DNA from: Eucalyptus grandis
Lineage: Eukaryota; Streptophyta; Magnoliopsida; Myrtales; Myrtaceae
Assembly: GCF_016545825.1 (NCBI RefSeq)
Contig: NC_052618.1
Span: 18,985,561 to 19,049,560, forward strand
Direction of reading: 5' to 3'
Length of the DNA stretch: 64,000 nucleotides
This document shows, piece after piece, positions 1 to 9,789 of this stretch. The notes below the pieces were generated by a model. The model made no database searches, had not been told where the DNA came from, and saw only the letters and a list, made by a program, of their open reading frames with translations. How positions within the stretch are numbered: the first letter of the stretch is position 1; each line of letters begins with the position of its first letter. A program made the translations under genes and the position numbers.

Positions 1-1010
1 ATAGAAAACTTTCCCTCTGATCAGTAATCACCCCTGGAGGATGAAAACCTTGCAGGAGGGGGCCAGATACGGCCCAACAAAGGGCTTCAGGACCCAAATC
101 AGTCCAATGTAAGGCATTTTCTTCAGGGACCATATGTGCAGTGTATCCCTATTCAAATCCCGCCCGCCCAAAGCATTATGGGCCTTACGGAAAAGGCTCA
201 TGCGGAAAATAGTGGACCAAGTGTCGGGTCAGGAGGAGGCCCAACTTTTGCCAGTAGGCACAACCCGGCATCCAACATGGGTTGGCCATACCCAAACCAA
301 GTCAGTTCAAGTCCAACAGGTATCCCTTACCTATGATTTGGACCCGGTTTCTTCCCCTTCGCAGGAGCCTTCGGTGGTCAACTGGAGCCGGGAGATCCCT
401 TGTACACGAGTGCCGTTGACAGTTCGAGCTTGAGCTGATTTCCTAGTAACTTACGAGGTCGGAGAACTACACCACCCGGTCTTGAGAGCTCCATCGAGCT
501 TTGACCACAAAGGACAAAGAAGGCTTCATCAACGGGTGTGTCCCCGTTCTGACCGACGAGCACCTCGTGCGACATTGAAAGAGGTGCAACCAGTTGGTAT
601 GAACATGGATCGACAACACCATCTCTCCTAAAGTGGCCACCGAACTACCTCCAACCAAAGACGCCCAAAAGTTTTGGGAAAGCACACGAGAAATGTACGG
701 AAAGCTTGATAGGGCTAAGATATTTTCAATAATCCAAGTCCTATTGGAGCTAAACCAAGGAAATATGTCGATTTTTGCAATTTTCAATTGGCTATTAGTA
801 TTATGAACATTCCCAAATTCCGATTTAACCTAATCTATGTGTTGAAACTTTGTGAAGACAACTCCTGTCGAGTCTTTTTCGATTTTGACATCGGTTTCTT
901 TCGGGCTCTTTCAATTGGAAAACTGATGGACTGGGTAACTATCATGAGGGACTGTATTTTTGGGCCACTCTTCCAAAAAAATTTAATGTTTCACATTTTC
1001 CTTGAATAAG
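1..1010 (+). mobile_element. Degraded Ty1/Copia gag-pol remnant
   Basis: This stretch reads as the same family as the Copia element at 56441-61220, but it is internally deleted and has no open frame. The part around 460-560 matches the gag segment at 57385-57460 (the run ending in KDKEGFING). The part around 660-720 matches the gag segment REMYGKLDRA/REMYKKLDRQ at 57590-57620. A reading frame at 788-1009 matches the pol segment FNLISMSRAC...FQPLSTGKLMGW near 58690-58800. The intervening gag and zinc-knuckle region is missing. The left end lies outside the window. The right end is close to 1010, where similarity switches to a receptor-kinase intron. It is a dead copy. Confidence 0.75.
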
Positions 1011-1029
1011 GAAACATGAGTTCCTTTCA

Positions 1030-1600
1030 ACGTGATGACACGAGGAAGAGACTAGCTCGAAAATAATTTTGATAGTTTATGTAACTTTTATTGTTGGATT
1101 CATTGTGATATATATCAAGGTGGCAGTTCGAGTGGGAATACTGGCGCAAGGAAAATAACGGGCATCATTGTCAGCATCGTGCTTTCCGTGGTGTTTCTTC
1201 TCGTTATCACGGTTATTTACATGAAGTATAAGAAAGCTGGTAAAGTCACTTTTATCAGATAGTTATGCTTTCCAAGCAAAATGTTTATCTTGATCCACAA
1301 TAGTCATTTTTTTACTCTTGTTAGCATATGTTTTAAACGTTGCTGCGCTGCATCAATTGCAATGTTTCATCAGATCATCTTTCTTTAGAAATTTGAATAA
1401 ACCACGTGGCGTGAAAAATACGAATGAACCAAATGTTCTTCAAGCGACGGCAAGCATAACAAATTTTCGGCCAATGAATTAACTATTTCACATTTACTGC
1501 CTCGATGATATATTTGTAATTTCAATTATGTTTTTATTGATCCCATATTAATACAAGAAGATCATGGCTTTTGTACCGATAGTCATCTCTTAATCTGGAA
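1030..1600 (+). pseudogene. S-receptor kinase pseudogene: transmembrane exon joined to C-terminal tail
   Basis: Positions 1030-1410 align with intron 1, the transmembrane exon 2 and intron 2 of the intact kinase gene (38600-38985). The exon at about 1121-1241 still encodes a recognisable membrane segment with V-L-S-V-V-F-L-L-V-I-T residues. At about 1435 the match jumps to the last exon of the kinase (40425 onward: SSSGG/TASITN..., stop, then the 3' flank). Exons 3 to 6, the whole kinase core, are absent. The joint falls at a shared GTT(CTT), so one deletion through microhomology is the simplest explanation. The 3' flank around 1560-1620 also matches 40545-40600. It cannot encode a kinase. 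Confidence 0.85.
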
Positions 1601-1639
1601 TCGCAAGAGGTTGGGTTGCGACAATAACAAATAAGCAGC

Positions 1640-2300
1640 ATTGCATGTCACCACGTGACAAGATTCCGGCATCCACACGCCTTGAAATTCATGGCCACAT
1701 AGGCATCTCACGTGTGGTCACACACCTCACACATGACTCGATCATGTGCCAATTACCTGCCAAGATCATGTGCCATTCGCACGGCTATTCCATTGCATCT
1801 CCATGAACCATCACACACCAGAATAAGCGCATAGCAATAGGAGGTCATGTACCGTGCACATGCTTTTCTCACATGCAAATCACATAGCCTTCCTATGGAT
1901 GATATCGCGAACTGTCGCATGCTCAATCAAGTCCTTAGGTGGCAGGCCATATAGTGGGATTTTCCTCTACCATGCTACACGTTGTTGATAAGATTTGATT
2001 GCTTGGTTGTCAATTAATCTAGCGATTGCTTTCGGTTACCTGACTCTCCCCATCTTCACATACCATTGGATCAAACTGCAATCTTATCTTCCTATTTTGA
2101 TTGACCACCGTATCTAATGCTCACCGTCCATCTTATGTTCATTTTGACCTTGACAGTTGATTCATATTGTACACATTAGCCTTCAAATTTCTATCACAAC
2201 CTCTCTTATTCTAATTTGAGCTAGCCTTTAGAGCCTATAAATAGACCACTCCATCATTCGTTATGAGGACACGCTCATTCAGACCTCTCAAAGAAACTCT
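1640..2300. other. Intergenic, no gene recognised
   Basis: No coding signal is seen. The stretch is rich in CACGTG/CATGTG-like words (for example near 1652 and 1708) and contains TATAAATAG at about 2237. That could be a TATA box for something starting near 2310, but only a kinase tail fragment follows. It separates two kinase fragments and has no counterpart beside the intact kinase. Confidence 0.4.
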
Positions 2301-2315
2301 GAAATTTTCTATGCC

Positions 2316-2520
2316 TCTGTGGCAATGATGCTAGGGGTCAACGCATTGTCTCCGCCTAAACAGGTCATTATTTCAGACCAAAAGAAAATAAAAAAGATTA
2401 TTATTATTTTCGAGGAGATTATATTCGAAACAAGTTCTTCGAGTTGTGGCAAGTACTCGATATTTTCCACCCAATTAAGTGGCCATTTCCGTGAAAATCT
2501 AGACAGGCAAATTTGCATGG
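2316..2520 (+). pseudogene. S-receptor kinase C-terminal tail fragment
   Basis: The start reads VAMMLGVNALSPPKQ, the counterpart of [16 protein letters not shown] in the last exon of the intact kinase. Further on come SSSSCGKYSIFSTQ (matching [15 protein letters not shown]) and the end of the tail. A small insertion or substitution block of mostly A/T bases disrupts the middle (about 2375-2415). Nothing upstream matches the rest of the kinase, so this is a 3'-end fragment. It lies directly upstream of, and convergent with, a 2OG dioxygenase gene, an arrangement repeated at 55304-56440. Confidence 0.8.
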
Positions 2521-3728
2521 TCAGGCTGACCGACCATCATCTTACGGTGTTTTATCAGAGATTATGCAGTTCTCACTTCCAATTATTATGCCAGGAAGAT
2601 ACATCTCAGAAATATTCAGCTTACATCCATCAGCATTGTACGGTTCTCGCAGCTTGCATCACATAATATTAAACGTTCCATAAGGTTGCTCTCCGAGGAG
2701 TCCAAATAGACTAGAAGCAGTAGACAATCACACATCCCTTTTTAACATAATACAACACAACAGTAGGCTGCACAAAATCATATCTTTACCTGATTCGGGC
2801 ACAGCCCTTTATGGAGTACCGTGCTTTGTTTAAATTCCATGTACTCCTTGTAATTCATCGAGATGTCTGTGGCTTGGTTGTGCTTGCCATCCACCAGCTG
2901 CTCTGCTGGCACAACTACAGTGTCGAGTGACGGTCCAGTGGAAAAAGGGATCGATATCCTTGTAGTCTTGTTGTTCACGACAGCTCGATGCAAAGCGCTC
3001 TTGTATTTCCCATTGCTCATAATCTTGCACAGTTGAAAAGTGTCAAGAAAAAAAAATAGTATTTGCAATGAGCTTCATCCGTTCAATGGCTAAACCAGAG
3101 TAAATCACAGAGATTGGTATAAACCTTTTTGCTGATTAATATCCAGTTAAAGAAACAAAGACGATAGAGTACATTTCAGCAAATTTTTAAGACAACTGTA
3201 GTTTCCGCATTTCTATGTTATGACAATTTTCCTTCTATAAATACCTACACTGTATCTACATCTATAGTTCTATCTATCACAATTTACCATCCATAAACCA
3301 AGGCACACAGTACACACCAAGATTTGAAATTAATTGGACCTCTCTTGCAAGACAGATAAGGGAGGTTAGAAAGGTAAAACGTGGATTTCTGTATATTTAC
3401 CTCGAGCTGATCAGCGGTGTTGACCACAAAGGCATTCGGAATGGGATCAACTTTGACCCACTTCCCGCCATGGTGCACTTGGAGGCCGCCAATATCATTC
3501 TGCATGAGGATGGTCAACAGGCCAATGTCTGAGTGCGAGGGTAGGCCCACAGCAAGTTCTGGCTGTGGGCACGGCGGATACAGATTTGCTGCTAATATCT
3601 GTAGGCTTGAATCTATGTTCATTGCCTCGTCGATATAGCCTGGTCCAAGTCCTAGGCTCTCCGATACACCCTTGAGCAATTCCACGGCTAATTTCCGGAG
3701 CTTCCCCGTGTACTCAGCTAAAACTTCA

Positions 3729-4806
3729 CTGCAACAAACATTGCTCACATTTATCAGAGGAAATGCCATGGTGGAGTTTTTTTCATCTTTAGGAATTTCA
3801 CAGGTTTCTATCACTCTATCTTTTATCTGGGGTATTACCAATTACTTTGCCCCATCAAATGGAATCCGCACTTTGCTTTTTTTTTTTTTTTTTTTTGTTC
3901 TAGGCGTAAAAAATTGTTCTTGTTTGACATCAAGATGATCCAAAATAATGGTATCCTAACAAAAGAATTGCATTCTTTCCATTGCTATATTTCAAGACTA
4001 CCAGATTTCTGGGTAAATATAGATCTACTGTACAAAACTAACAAACCGGAACCCAAGATGCTGAACAGCTCGCGCATCAGGTGGGTTGAAGCTGTTCAAG
4101 TTCAGATCCCACATGATTGATTTAGTGGTCAAGTGCTTCCTGCAGATATGGCAACTCTGGTATCCAAATCACGTCATGTTGTACATAGGTAACTTCAGAA
4201 CTCAAGTCTGCCACCCAAGTGGACAGTCTTATTCACGGACAGAGATTGGAATTAGTCAAGTTGAAGATTCGGAATCTTGTGTTACCAAGAAGAATTTGTT
4301 CAAGTTCCTCATCATGTCTTCTTTTTCTGATGTACCCGACAATATTACAATGTGCACTAAGATCTCGATGCAATCTTTTACTGTGCACTAAGATCTGGAT
4401 GCATTGATAACTCCGAAGTACCAAGTCAAAGATTGATAATTCTGAACATTATTTTAGCATGATACGGTGCGCAGAGTAACAACTTATTTTGCTCTACCCA
4501 CATACGTACTCTTGAATTTTTCGATCCCTCAAGATTCTGTAATTTCATTCTATACTCGATTGCCAAAAAATTGTCCCCAAGGGAAAGGTTCTGCTGCTTC
4601 TTGGACTTTAGCGTTAAAGCTACAGTAAGGAAATATAGTTGTTATTACCACTATTTGTAACCTAATGATCACTCATCCACAGTAAATAAATAAATAAATA
4701 AATAAATAGACAAATGGTATTAAGAAAACAGAAATTTCAGTACGTATATGCAAACTGAGAACTTGCACGCAAAACCGACAGAGGGAGAGAGAGAGAGAGT
4801 GGATAC
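3729..4806. other. Intron 2 of the dioxygenase gene
   Basis: This 1.1-kb interval between the GT donor at 4806-4805 and the AG acceptor at 3730-3729 (minus strand) holds no second gene that I can recognise. It contains a poly-T run at 3878-3896, an (AATA)n run near 4684-4710 and a short GA run at 4779-4798, close to the donor. Confidence 0.6.
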
Positions 4807-5437
4807 CTCATGCCTTCTGGCTCGGGAGGGCAGTGAAACTTTGGATACACCATCATCTTCAGAAAATCTCTCCAGAGGAACACTTTGTCGACCGAAGCTC
4901 TGAAGCTCGTCCCGTACATTATGGGATCCAACAGGTGCTTCCTTGGAACTCATTCTTCTCCTCCTCTGTCAGATCGAAAAATCCCATCAGCGCGTCGACC
5001 GTCGCCTTCATTTGACTTTCGGCACTCCGTGGTTGATCAACTACTCACATATACAACCAAAGGCTATGATCAATACATAGCGAACAACACACTGTGGGAT
5101 CATGTATAAAGAGTTTATGTCATACTGATGACGAGGAATGGCTCCAGCTTTGATGCCAATTACAAAAAAATAGATTTAAAAAGACAAAAGCTGTCTGGTT
5201 TGATTTACGTGCAGCGCCCAATCTCATGCATGCTACGTCAGGAGAATAGTTTATCATTATTTCTGTTTAGCTCCGGCATGAATGAACAATCATGGGTTGA
5301 ATCAGCCAATTCAATTTATATTTTTCGGCAAAAAAATACCCAAAGTGCCAAAACTTGACATAAGAAGACATTTAAGTGTCAAAAGTTAAAAAAGTAACAT
5401 TTAAGTGCCTTTTTAAAAAAAAAAATTGGGATATTTA

Positions 5438-6426
5438 GGGGTGCATGATAAAAATTATTTCTGTTCCAGAAATGATTTTTCTGTTCCGCACCAATTTCTG
5501 GAACATAAACTTGATAAGGCTTATCAAATTTTCTATTTCTGGAATAGATTTTTATTCCAGAAATAGAAATGGAGGAGAAATCAGAAATAGAAATTTTCTA
5601 TTTCTGATTTCTTCCAGAAATCAATTTCTGATTTCTCCCAACCCTAATTTCACTCTTCTCTCCCTCGTACGCTTCTTCTTTGCCTCCTCCTCCGCCTCTT
5701 CTCTGCCTCCTCCTCCTCCTCCGCCCGCTCCGCCTCCGCCTCCGCCTCTCCTCCGCCTCCGCCTCTCTCCGCTCCGCCTCTGCTCCGCCTCCGCCTCCGC
5801 CTCGCTCCGCGTCTCCTCCACCTCTCTGCTCCGCCTCCGCCTCCGCCTCCGCCTCCGCCTCCCTCCGCCTCCGCCTCGCTCCGCGTCTCCTCCACCTCTC
5901 GCTCCGCCTCCGCCTCCGCCTCCGCCTCCGCCTCCGCCTCCGCCTCCGCCTCTCGCTTCGCCTCCCGCCTTTTCTCTTGCTCATCCACATCTGCTTGCGA
6001 ATCCACCCCCTCGCCGCGACCTCCGCCTCTTATCTGCCTCTGTTCCGCCTCTGCTCCGCCTCTTCTCTTGCTCATCCACATCTGCTCGCGAATCCACCCC
6101 CTTGCCGCAACCCACTGTCCCCGCTTGTTGTCCGAGCACCCCTCGGCAACAGATCTCCTCCGCCTCTGCTCCGCCTTGCCTCCGCCTCTCCCTCCGCCTC
6201 CGCCTCCGCCTCTCCTCCGCCTCCGCCTCCGCCTCCGCCTCCGCCTCTCTCCGACTCTTCTCTCGCCTCTCCTCTGCTCATCAAACGAATTTCTATTTTT
6301 GAAATAGAAATTTTATTAAGTTATCAAACAGATTTTTTCCTCGAAACTCATTCAAAATAGAAATAGAAAAATTCATTTCTGTTCCTGTAAACTATTTCTG
6401 GAACAGAAATGTTCTCATGCACCCCC
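5438..6426. mobile_element. PIF/Harbinger-like nonautonomous TIR element
   Basis: The left end GGGGTGCATGATAA and right end TTCTCATGCACCCCC are inverted repeats. The similarity runs on inward for about 100 bp through TTCTGTTCCAGAAAT and TATCAAA blocks. A TTA flanks both sides (5435-5437 and 6427-6429), the target duplication typical of PIF/Harbinger elements. The interior is an extreme CCGCCT-rich tract and has no transposase. It lies in intron 1 of the dioxygenase gene and splits an older repeat: the words 'aagtgcc' resume on both sides. Confidence 0.75.
5680..6250. repeat. (CCGCCT)n-type tract inside the TIR element
   Basis: About 570 bp of almost pure pyrimidine/GC hexamer-like repeats (CCGCCT, CTCCGC and variants) on the plus strand. 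It creates long artificial open frames rich in Pro, Ala, Ser, Leu and Arg in several frames. A unit of the form TTCTCTTGCTCATCCACATCTGC occurs twice (about 5970 and 6063), so the tract also grew by larger duplications. Confidence 0.8.
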
Positions 6427-6639
6427 TTAAGTGCCACATCCGATGAACCCCACCGAGAATCTTACATGACAATTTTTTTATTAATTTTGCTCGCTTACGT
6501 GGCTTGCCAGAAGATTGACTCAGCAAAGAAACACAAAAGCGACGTCGTTTTTGCACAATTCAAATTTTAATATAAAAAATAATTAAACTAAATTTAAAAT
6601 CAATTTTTTAAGAAAAAAAAAGGAGCTTAGCCACGGCTA

Positions 6640-6857
6640 CCTTCTTCCTCCTTTTTTTTAAAAAGGAATTGTTCCTTAAACAAAGAATTTACTTTTTCTA
6701 CTTCTCAATTATGTTCTAAATCTACTTCCGAGAACAAAAAAATAGAAATTTGTTTTCGGAAACAAAAATTTTACCAAACGGATTTCTATTCCAAATCTAC
6801 TTACGGAAACAAAATAATAGAAATTTTCATTATTTGGCCAGTTGCCAAACGCGCCCC
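6640..6857. mobile_element. Truncated relative of the PIF/Harbinger-like elements
   Basis: The words ATTTTACCAAACG, repeated GGAAACAAAA and AATAGAAATTT blocks and the end GTTGCCAAACGCGCCCC resemble the terminal regions of the elements at 28650-29573 and 32264-33174. A matching left end is not visible, so this is called as a partial copy. Confidence 0.5.
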
Positions 6858-7415
6858 AAATGTCCCAGACTTTATATTTTTCCTAGCCTTTTGAGTATTA
6901 TAAACAAGTTTGACCAGCGAAGATACCAACTGTTTGCTTCGGATGCTCGCGACAAAATCTAAATAAAGAAAATTACTATGAAGCAGATAATGAACAAGCT
7001 AGGAACATGTGTACCATGAAGATGCCCCAGTCTTCACAAGCCTTGGCAAGATCCGAGACGGCTTTACACCGTTGATCGGGATTACTCGAGGAGAGGAGAG
7101 AGAAGTCGATGACGGGGATGGAGTCATCGTGGTCGGGATGAACGGCTTGATCACCAGAAGTCGGGGTGGTGAAGGCGTAGTGGGAGGGAATGGAAGCGAG
7201 GTTGGTAGATTCAGCTAGAGTCTTAGCACTGGTTATTTTGAGCTGAGGAGAACTAGCTTCTTGATGTGGTGGTGCTACTGGGGAGACGGTATCCATTTGA
7301 GGCGAAGCTGACTCTCTTCTTCTCTATCTCTAACCTCTTTTTTTTGGTCTGCTCTATATCTAAACTTTGCTCTCATCAACTTAGCTTGTGGCTCGTGGAC
7401 ATCAAGAGTCGGTCG

Positions 7416-7422
7416 TTTTATA
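7416..7422 (-). promoter_or_regulatory. Candidate TATA box of the dioxygenase gene
   Basis: The minus strand reads TATAAAA here, about 120 bp upstream of the ATG at 7296-7294. The region between is CT/GA rich, as often in plant 5' untranslated regions. No experimental support can be seen. Confidence 0.45.
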
Positions 7423-7512
7423 CAGTGTCAATACTTGGGTTATGGAATCAAGCTGTTCCCAGATTTCCAAGATCCTCCTTCCACATCTCTTGTTCGGATT
7501 ATTCGTTTCACC

Positions 7513-8995
7513 ATACTCAAAAATTGTCACCTATGTTCCCTATGTTCACGATATTAATTTATTAGCCAATAATGAAATGAGAGAGTAGAATACACTTAAC
7601 GTGAAGCAAAAATACAATACTACAATTTCAACATAAGATCCGAAAGTTTACATATTATCTATCTATAATAATATGGAGAAACTTGACAAACGTCAATGGG
7701 CATCACATGCTCAATCTAGCGTAAAAGTCCTATTAGTGAGTCATTTTATTTTTCATGTGGCATTTTCTATGTTAGAAGAAAGTGTGATTAAATATATAAT
7801 TATGTTATGTGGGCCACTGCCAGCTATTCTGTTATTAAATGAAGGCGCGCCATACTAAAAAAAAGTTGTCACCCAATATTAATTAAATGGTCAACGGTTC
7901 CCTATGTTCAAGATATTACTTTGTTAGCCAATAATGAAATGAGAGTAGAATACACTTAACGTGAAGCAAAAAATACGACATTGCAATTTCAATGTAAGAT
8001 TATCTATAATACTATGGAGAAACTTGACAAACGTTAATGGGCATCACATGCCCAATCTAGCGTAAATAACGCGACTTGCATCTGGTCTATGTTCCTAGGA
8101 AAGTCCTATTAGTGAGTCATTTTATTTTTCATGTGGCATTTTCTATGTTAGAAGAAAGTGTGATTAAATATATAATTATGTTATGTGGGCCACTGCCAGC
8201 TATTCTGTTATTAAATGAAGGCGCGCTATACTCAAAAAGTTGTCACCCAATATTAATTAAATGGTCAACGGTTCCCTATATTCAAGATATTACTTTGTTA
8301 GCCAATAATGAAATGAGAGAGTAGAATACACTTAATGTGAAGCAAAAAATACGATTCTGCAATTTCAATGTAAGATCCGAAAGTTTACATATTATTTATC
8401 TATAATAATATGGAGAAACTTGACAAACTTTAATGGGCATCACATGCCCAATCTAGCGTAAATAACGCGACTTGCATCTGGTCTATGTTCCTAGGAAAGT
8501 CCTATTAGTGAGTCATTTTATTTTTCATGTGGCATTTTCTATGTTAGAAGAAAGTGTGATTAAATATATAATTATGTTATGTGGGCCACTGCCAACTATT
8601 CTGTTATTAAATGAAGGCGCGCTATACTAAAAAAGTTGTCACCCAATATTAATTAAATGGTCAATGGTTCCCTATGTTCAAGATATTACTTTGTTAGCCA
8701 ATAATGAAATGAGAGAGAGAGTAGAATACACTTAATGTGAAGCAAAAAATATGATTCTGCAATTTCAATGTAAGATCCGAAAGTTTACATATTATTTATC
8801 TATAATAATATGGAGAAACTTGACAAACGTTAATGGGCATCACATGCCCAATCTAGCGTAAATAACGCGACCCGCATCTGGTCTATGTTCCCGAGAAAGT
8901 CCTATTAGTGAGTTCATGTGGCATTTTCTATGTTAAAAGAAAGTGTGATTAAATATATAATTATGTTATGTGAACCACTGTAAACTATTCTAAAA
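7513..8995. repeat. Four tandem copies of a ~0.4-kb non-coding unit
   Basis: The word ATGGAGAAACTTGAC recurs at 7673, 8014, 8410 and 8810, giving periods of 341, 396 and 400 bp. Each unit carries the same order of words: GTTGTCACCCAATATTAAT, TTAGCCAATAATGAAATGAG, TGACAAACGTTAATGG, ATGTGGCATTTTCTATGTTA and TGTGGGCCACTGCC. Unit 1 lacks a ~37-bp block (GCGACTTGCATCTGGTC...) and unit 2 lacks ~20 bp (CCGAAAGTTTACATATT), which accounts for most of the period differences. A diverged single copy lies at 22110-22340. The open frames inside repeat with the unit and are not genes. Confidence 0.85.
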
Positions 8996-8997
8996 TG

Positions 8998-9079
8998 AAG
9001 GAAGATCTCTATTGAGACTGAAATCTAGTAGAAGAGAGCAGAGTGCTGTGACTGCCACTTTCACAACTGATGAACCTTT
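8998..9079 (-). pseudogene. Exon fragment of the MenA/ABC4-type prenyltransferase
   Basis: The minus strand reads EKGSSVVKVAVTALCSLLLD, followed by FSLNRDLP. It differs little from the exon at 25889-25779 of the prenyltransferase gene (EKGSSVVKVAITALYSLLLT, FGLSRDLP). Similarity stops near 9079 on one side and at the tandem repeats on the other. It is a single isolated exon piece, in the same orientation as the parent. Confidence 0.8.
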
Positions 9080-9085
9080 CTCCTC

Positions 9086-9780
9086 AACTCCCAAAGTTCG
9101 GCCAAGACTCTGCTCGGCCTCAGCCACGTCCAACCACGCGCCCGGCCTCGACACAACCACTACTCGACACCCGCCCAAGTCGCCACTGCTAGGTCGGCTC
9201 AACTCCTCTGGTCGAGGGCCCCACTCCCGGCCAGACACCAAAAATGACGACATAAAGAGAGGCCGAGACAAAACGACACCACGAATGGCCGCAAAAACGC
9301 CGGACAGGATTGGCCCCAAGAAAACCTAGCGAACGCCACACGTTCACTGGACTTGAACATGAACAAAGAAGACGGACAATGAAATTCACATAGGCATTTC
9401 ATCGAACACTCGCTATACAAGAATAGAAAGAGGAAAATCAAGCCGATTAAAGCTCGACTCCACGCCTACAGTCGACACCATAACAGACAATAAGGCTTGC
9501 CAACACTCGAGAAAAGGAAAGAAAAGAAAAGGAGCTAGGCCAAGAGGAAGCTTGGGCCGAGAAAAGGAATAGAGAAAAGAAAGGGTCGGGCCCAAGCAGG
9601 GGGAAGGAAAAGGAAGGAGGCCGGCTGGTACGTGGGCCGAGCCTAAGCGTGCCAGGTCAAGCCAGCCTGGTTCAGTTTTTTAAAAATTTCTTTTCTTTAT
9701 TTTCTTTTTCTTTTGTCTCTTTCTTTTTAACTAAATTTTAGTAGATTCTATTGCTATTAAGTTTTTTAAAAACTTCTGGA
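9086..9780. other. GC-rich then purine-rich unidentified sequence
   Basis: From 9086 to about 9330 the plus strand is GC-rich (many CGGCC and GGCC words). From 9420 to 9640 it is purine-rich (GGAAAGAAAAG). From 9670 to 9780 it is T-rich. Several short frames exist, but none resembles a protein I know. It lies between a prenyltransferase exon fragment and a LINE, so it is probably part of an older mobile element. Confidence 0.3.
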
Positions 9781-9789
9781 TATCCCCGA

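Larger units (their letters stand above)
2778..7296 (-). pseudogene. 2-oxoglutarate/Fe(II)-dependent dioxygenase (SRG1-like), frame broken in exon 2
   Basis: Four exons on the minus strand: 7296-7015, 5040-4807, 3728-3401 (328 bp) and 3023-2778, all with GT-AG borders. Exon 1 encodes the N-terminal DIOX_N part (SIPVIDFSLL; ...CEDWGIFM) and exon 2 starts LINHGV. Exons 3-4 carry the jelly-roll core: Fe ligands HSD (in LPSHSDIGLLTIL) and the second His in ALHRAVV, and the 2OG-binding R-I-S. The family (SRG1/codeine-demethylase-like plant dioxygenases) oxidises small metabolites in the cytosol, and the substrate cannot be told. Exon 2 has two 1-bp losses, near 5020 (after LINHGVP) and near 4940 (after EEEKNEFQG), each needing a frame change, so no full protein can be read. 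Either this is a recent pseudogene or these are assembly errors. Intron 1 (2 kb) holds a PIF/Harbinger-like element. Confidence 0.85.

Noticed and set aside
5445..6360. Long Pro/Ser/Arg/Ala-rich frames on both strands (up to 285 codons)
   Set aside because: They arise from the CCGCCT tract, are open in several frames at once, and lie inside a TIR element.
7513..8995. CRISPR-like array
   Set aside because: Units are about 0.4 kb and wholly repeated, with no unique spacers, in a plant nucleus. It is a tandem repeat.
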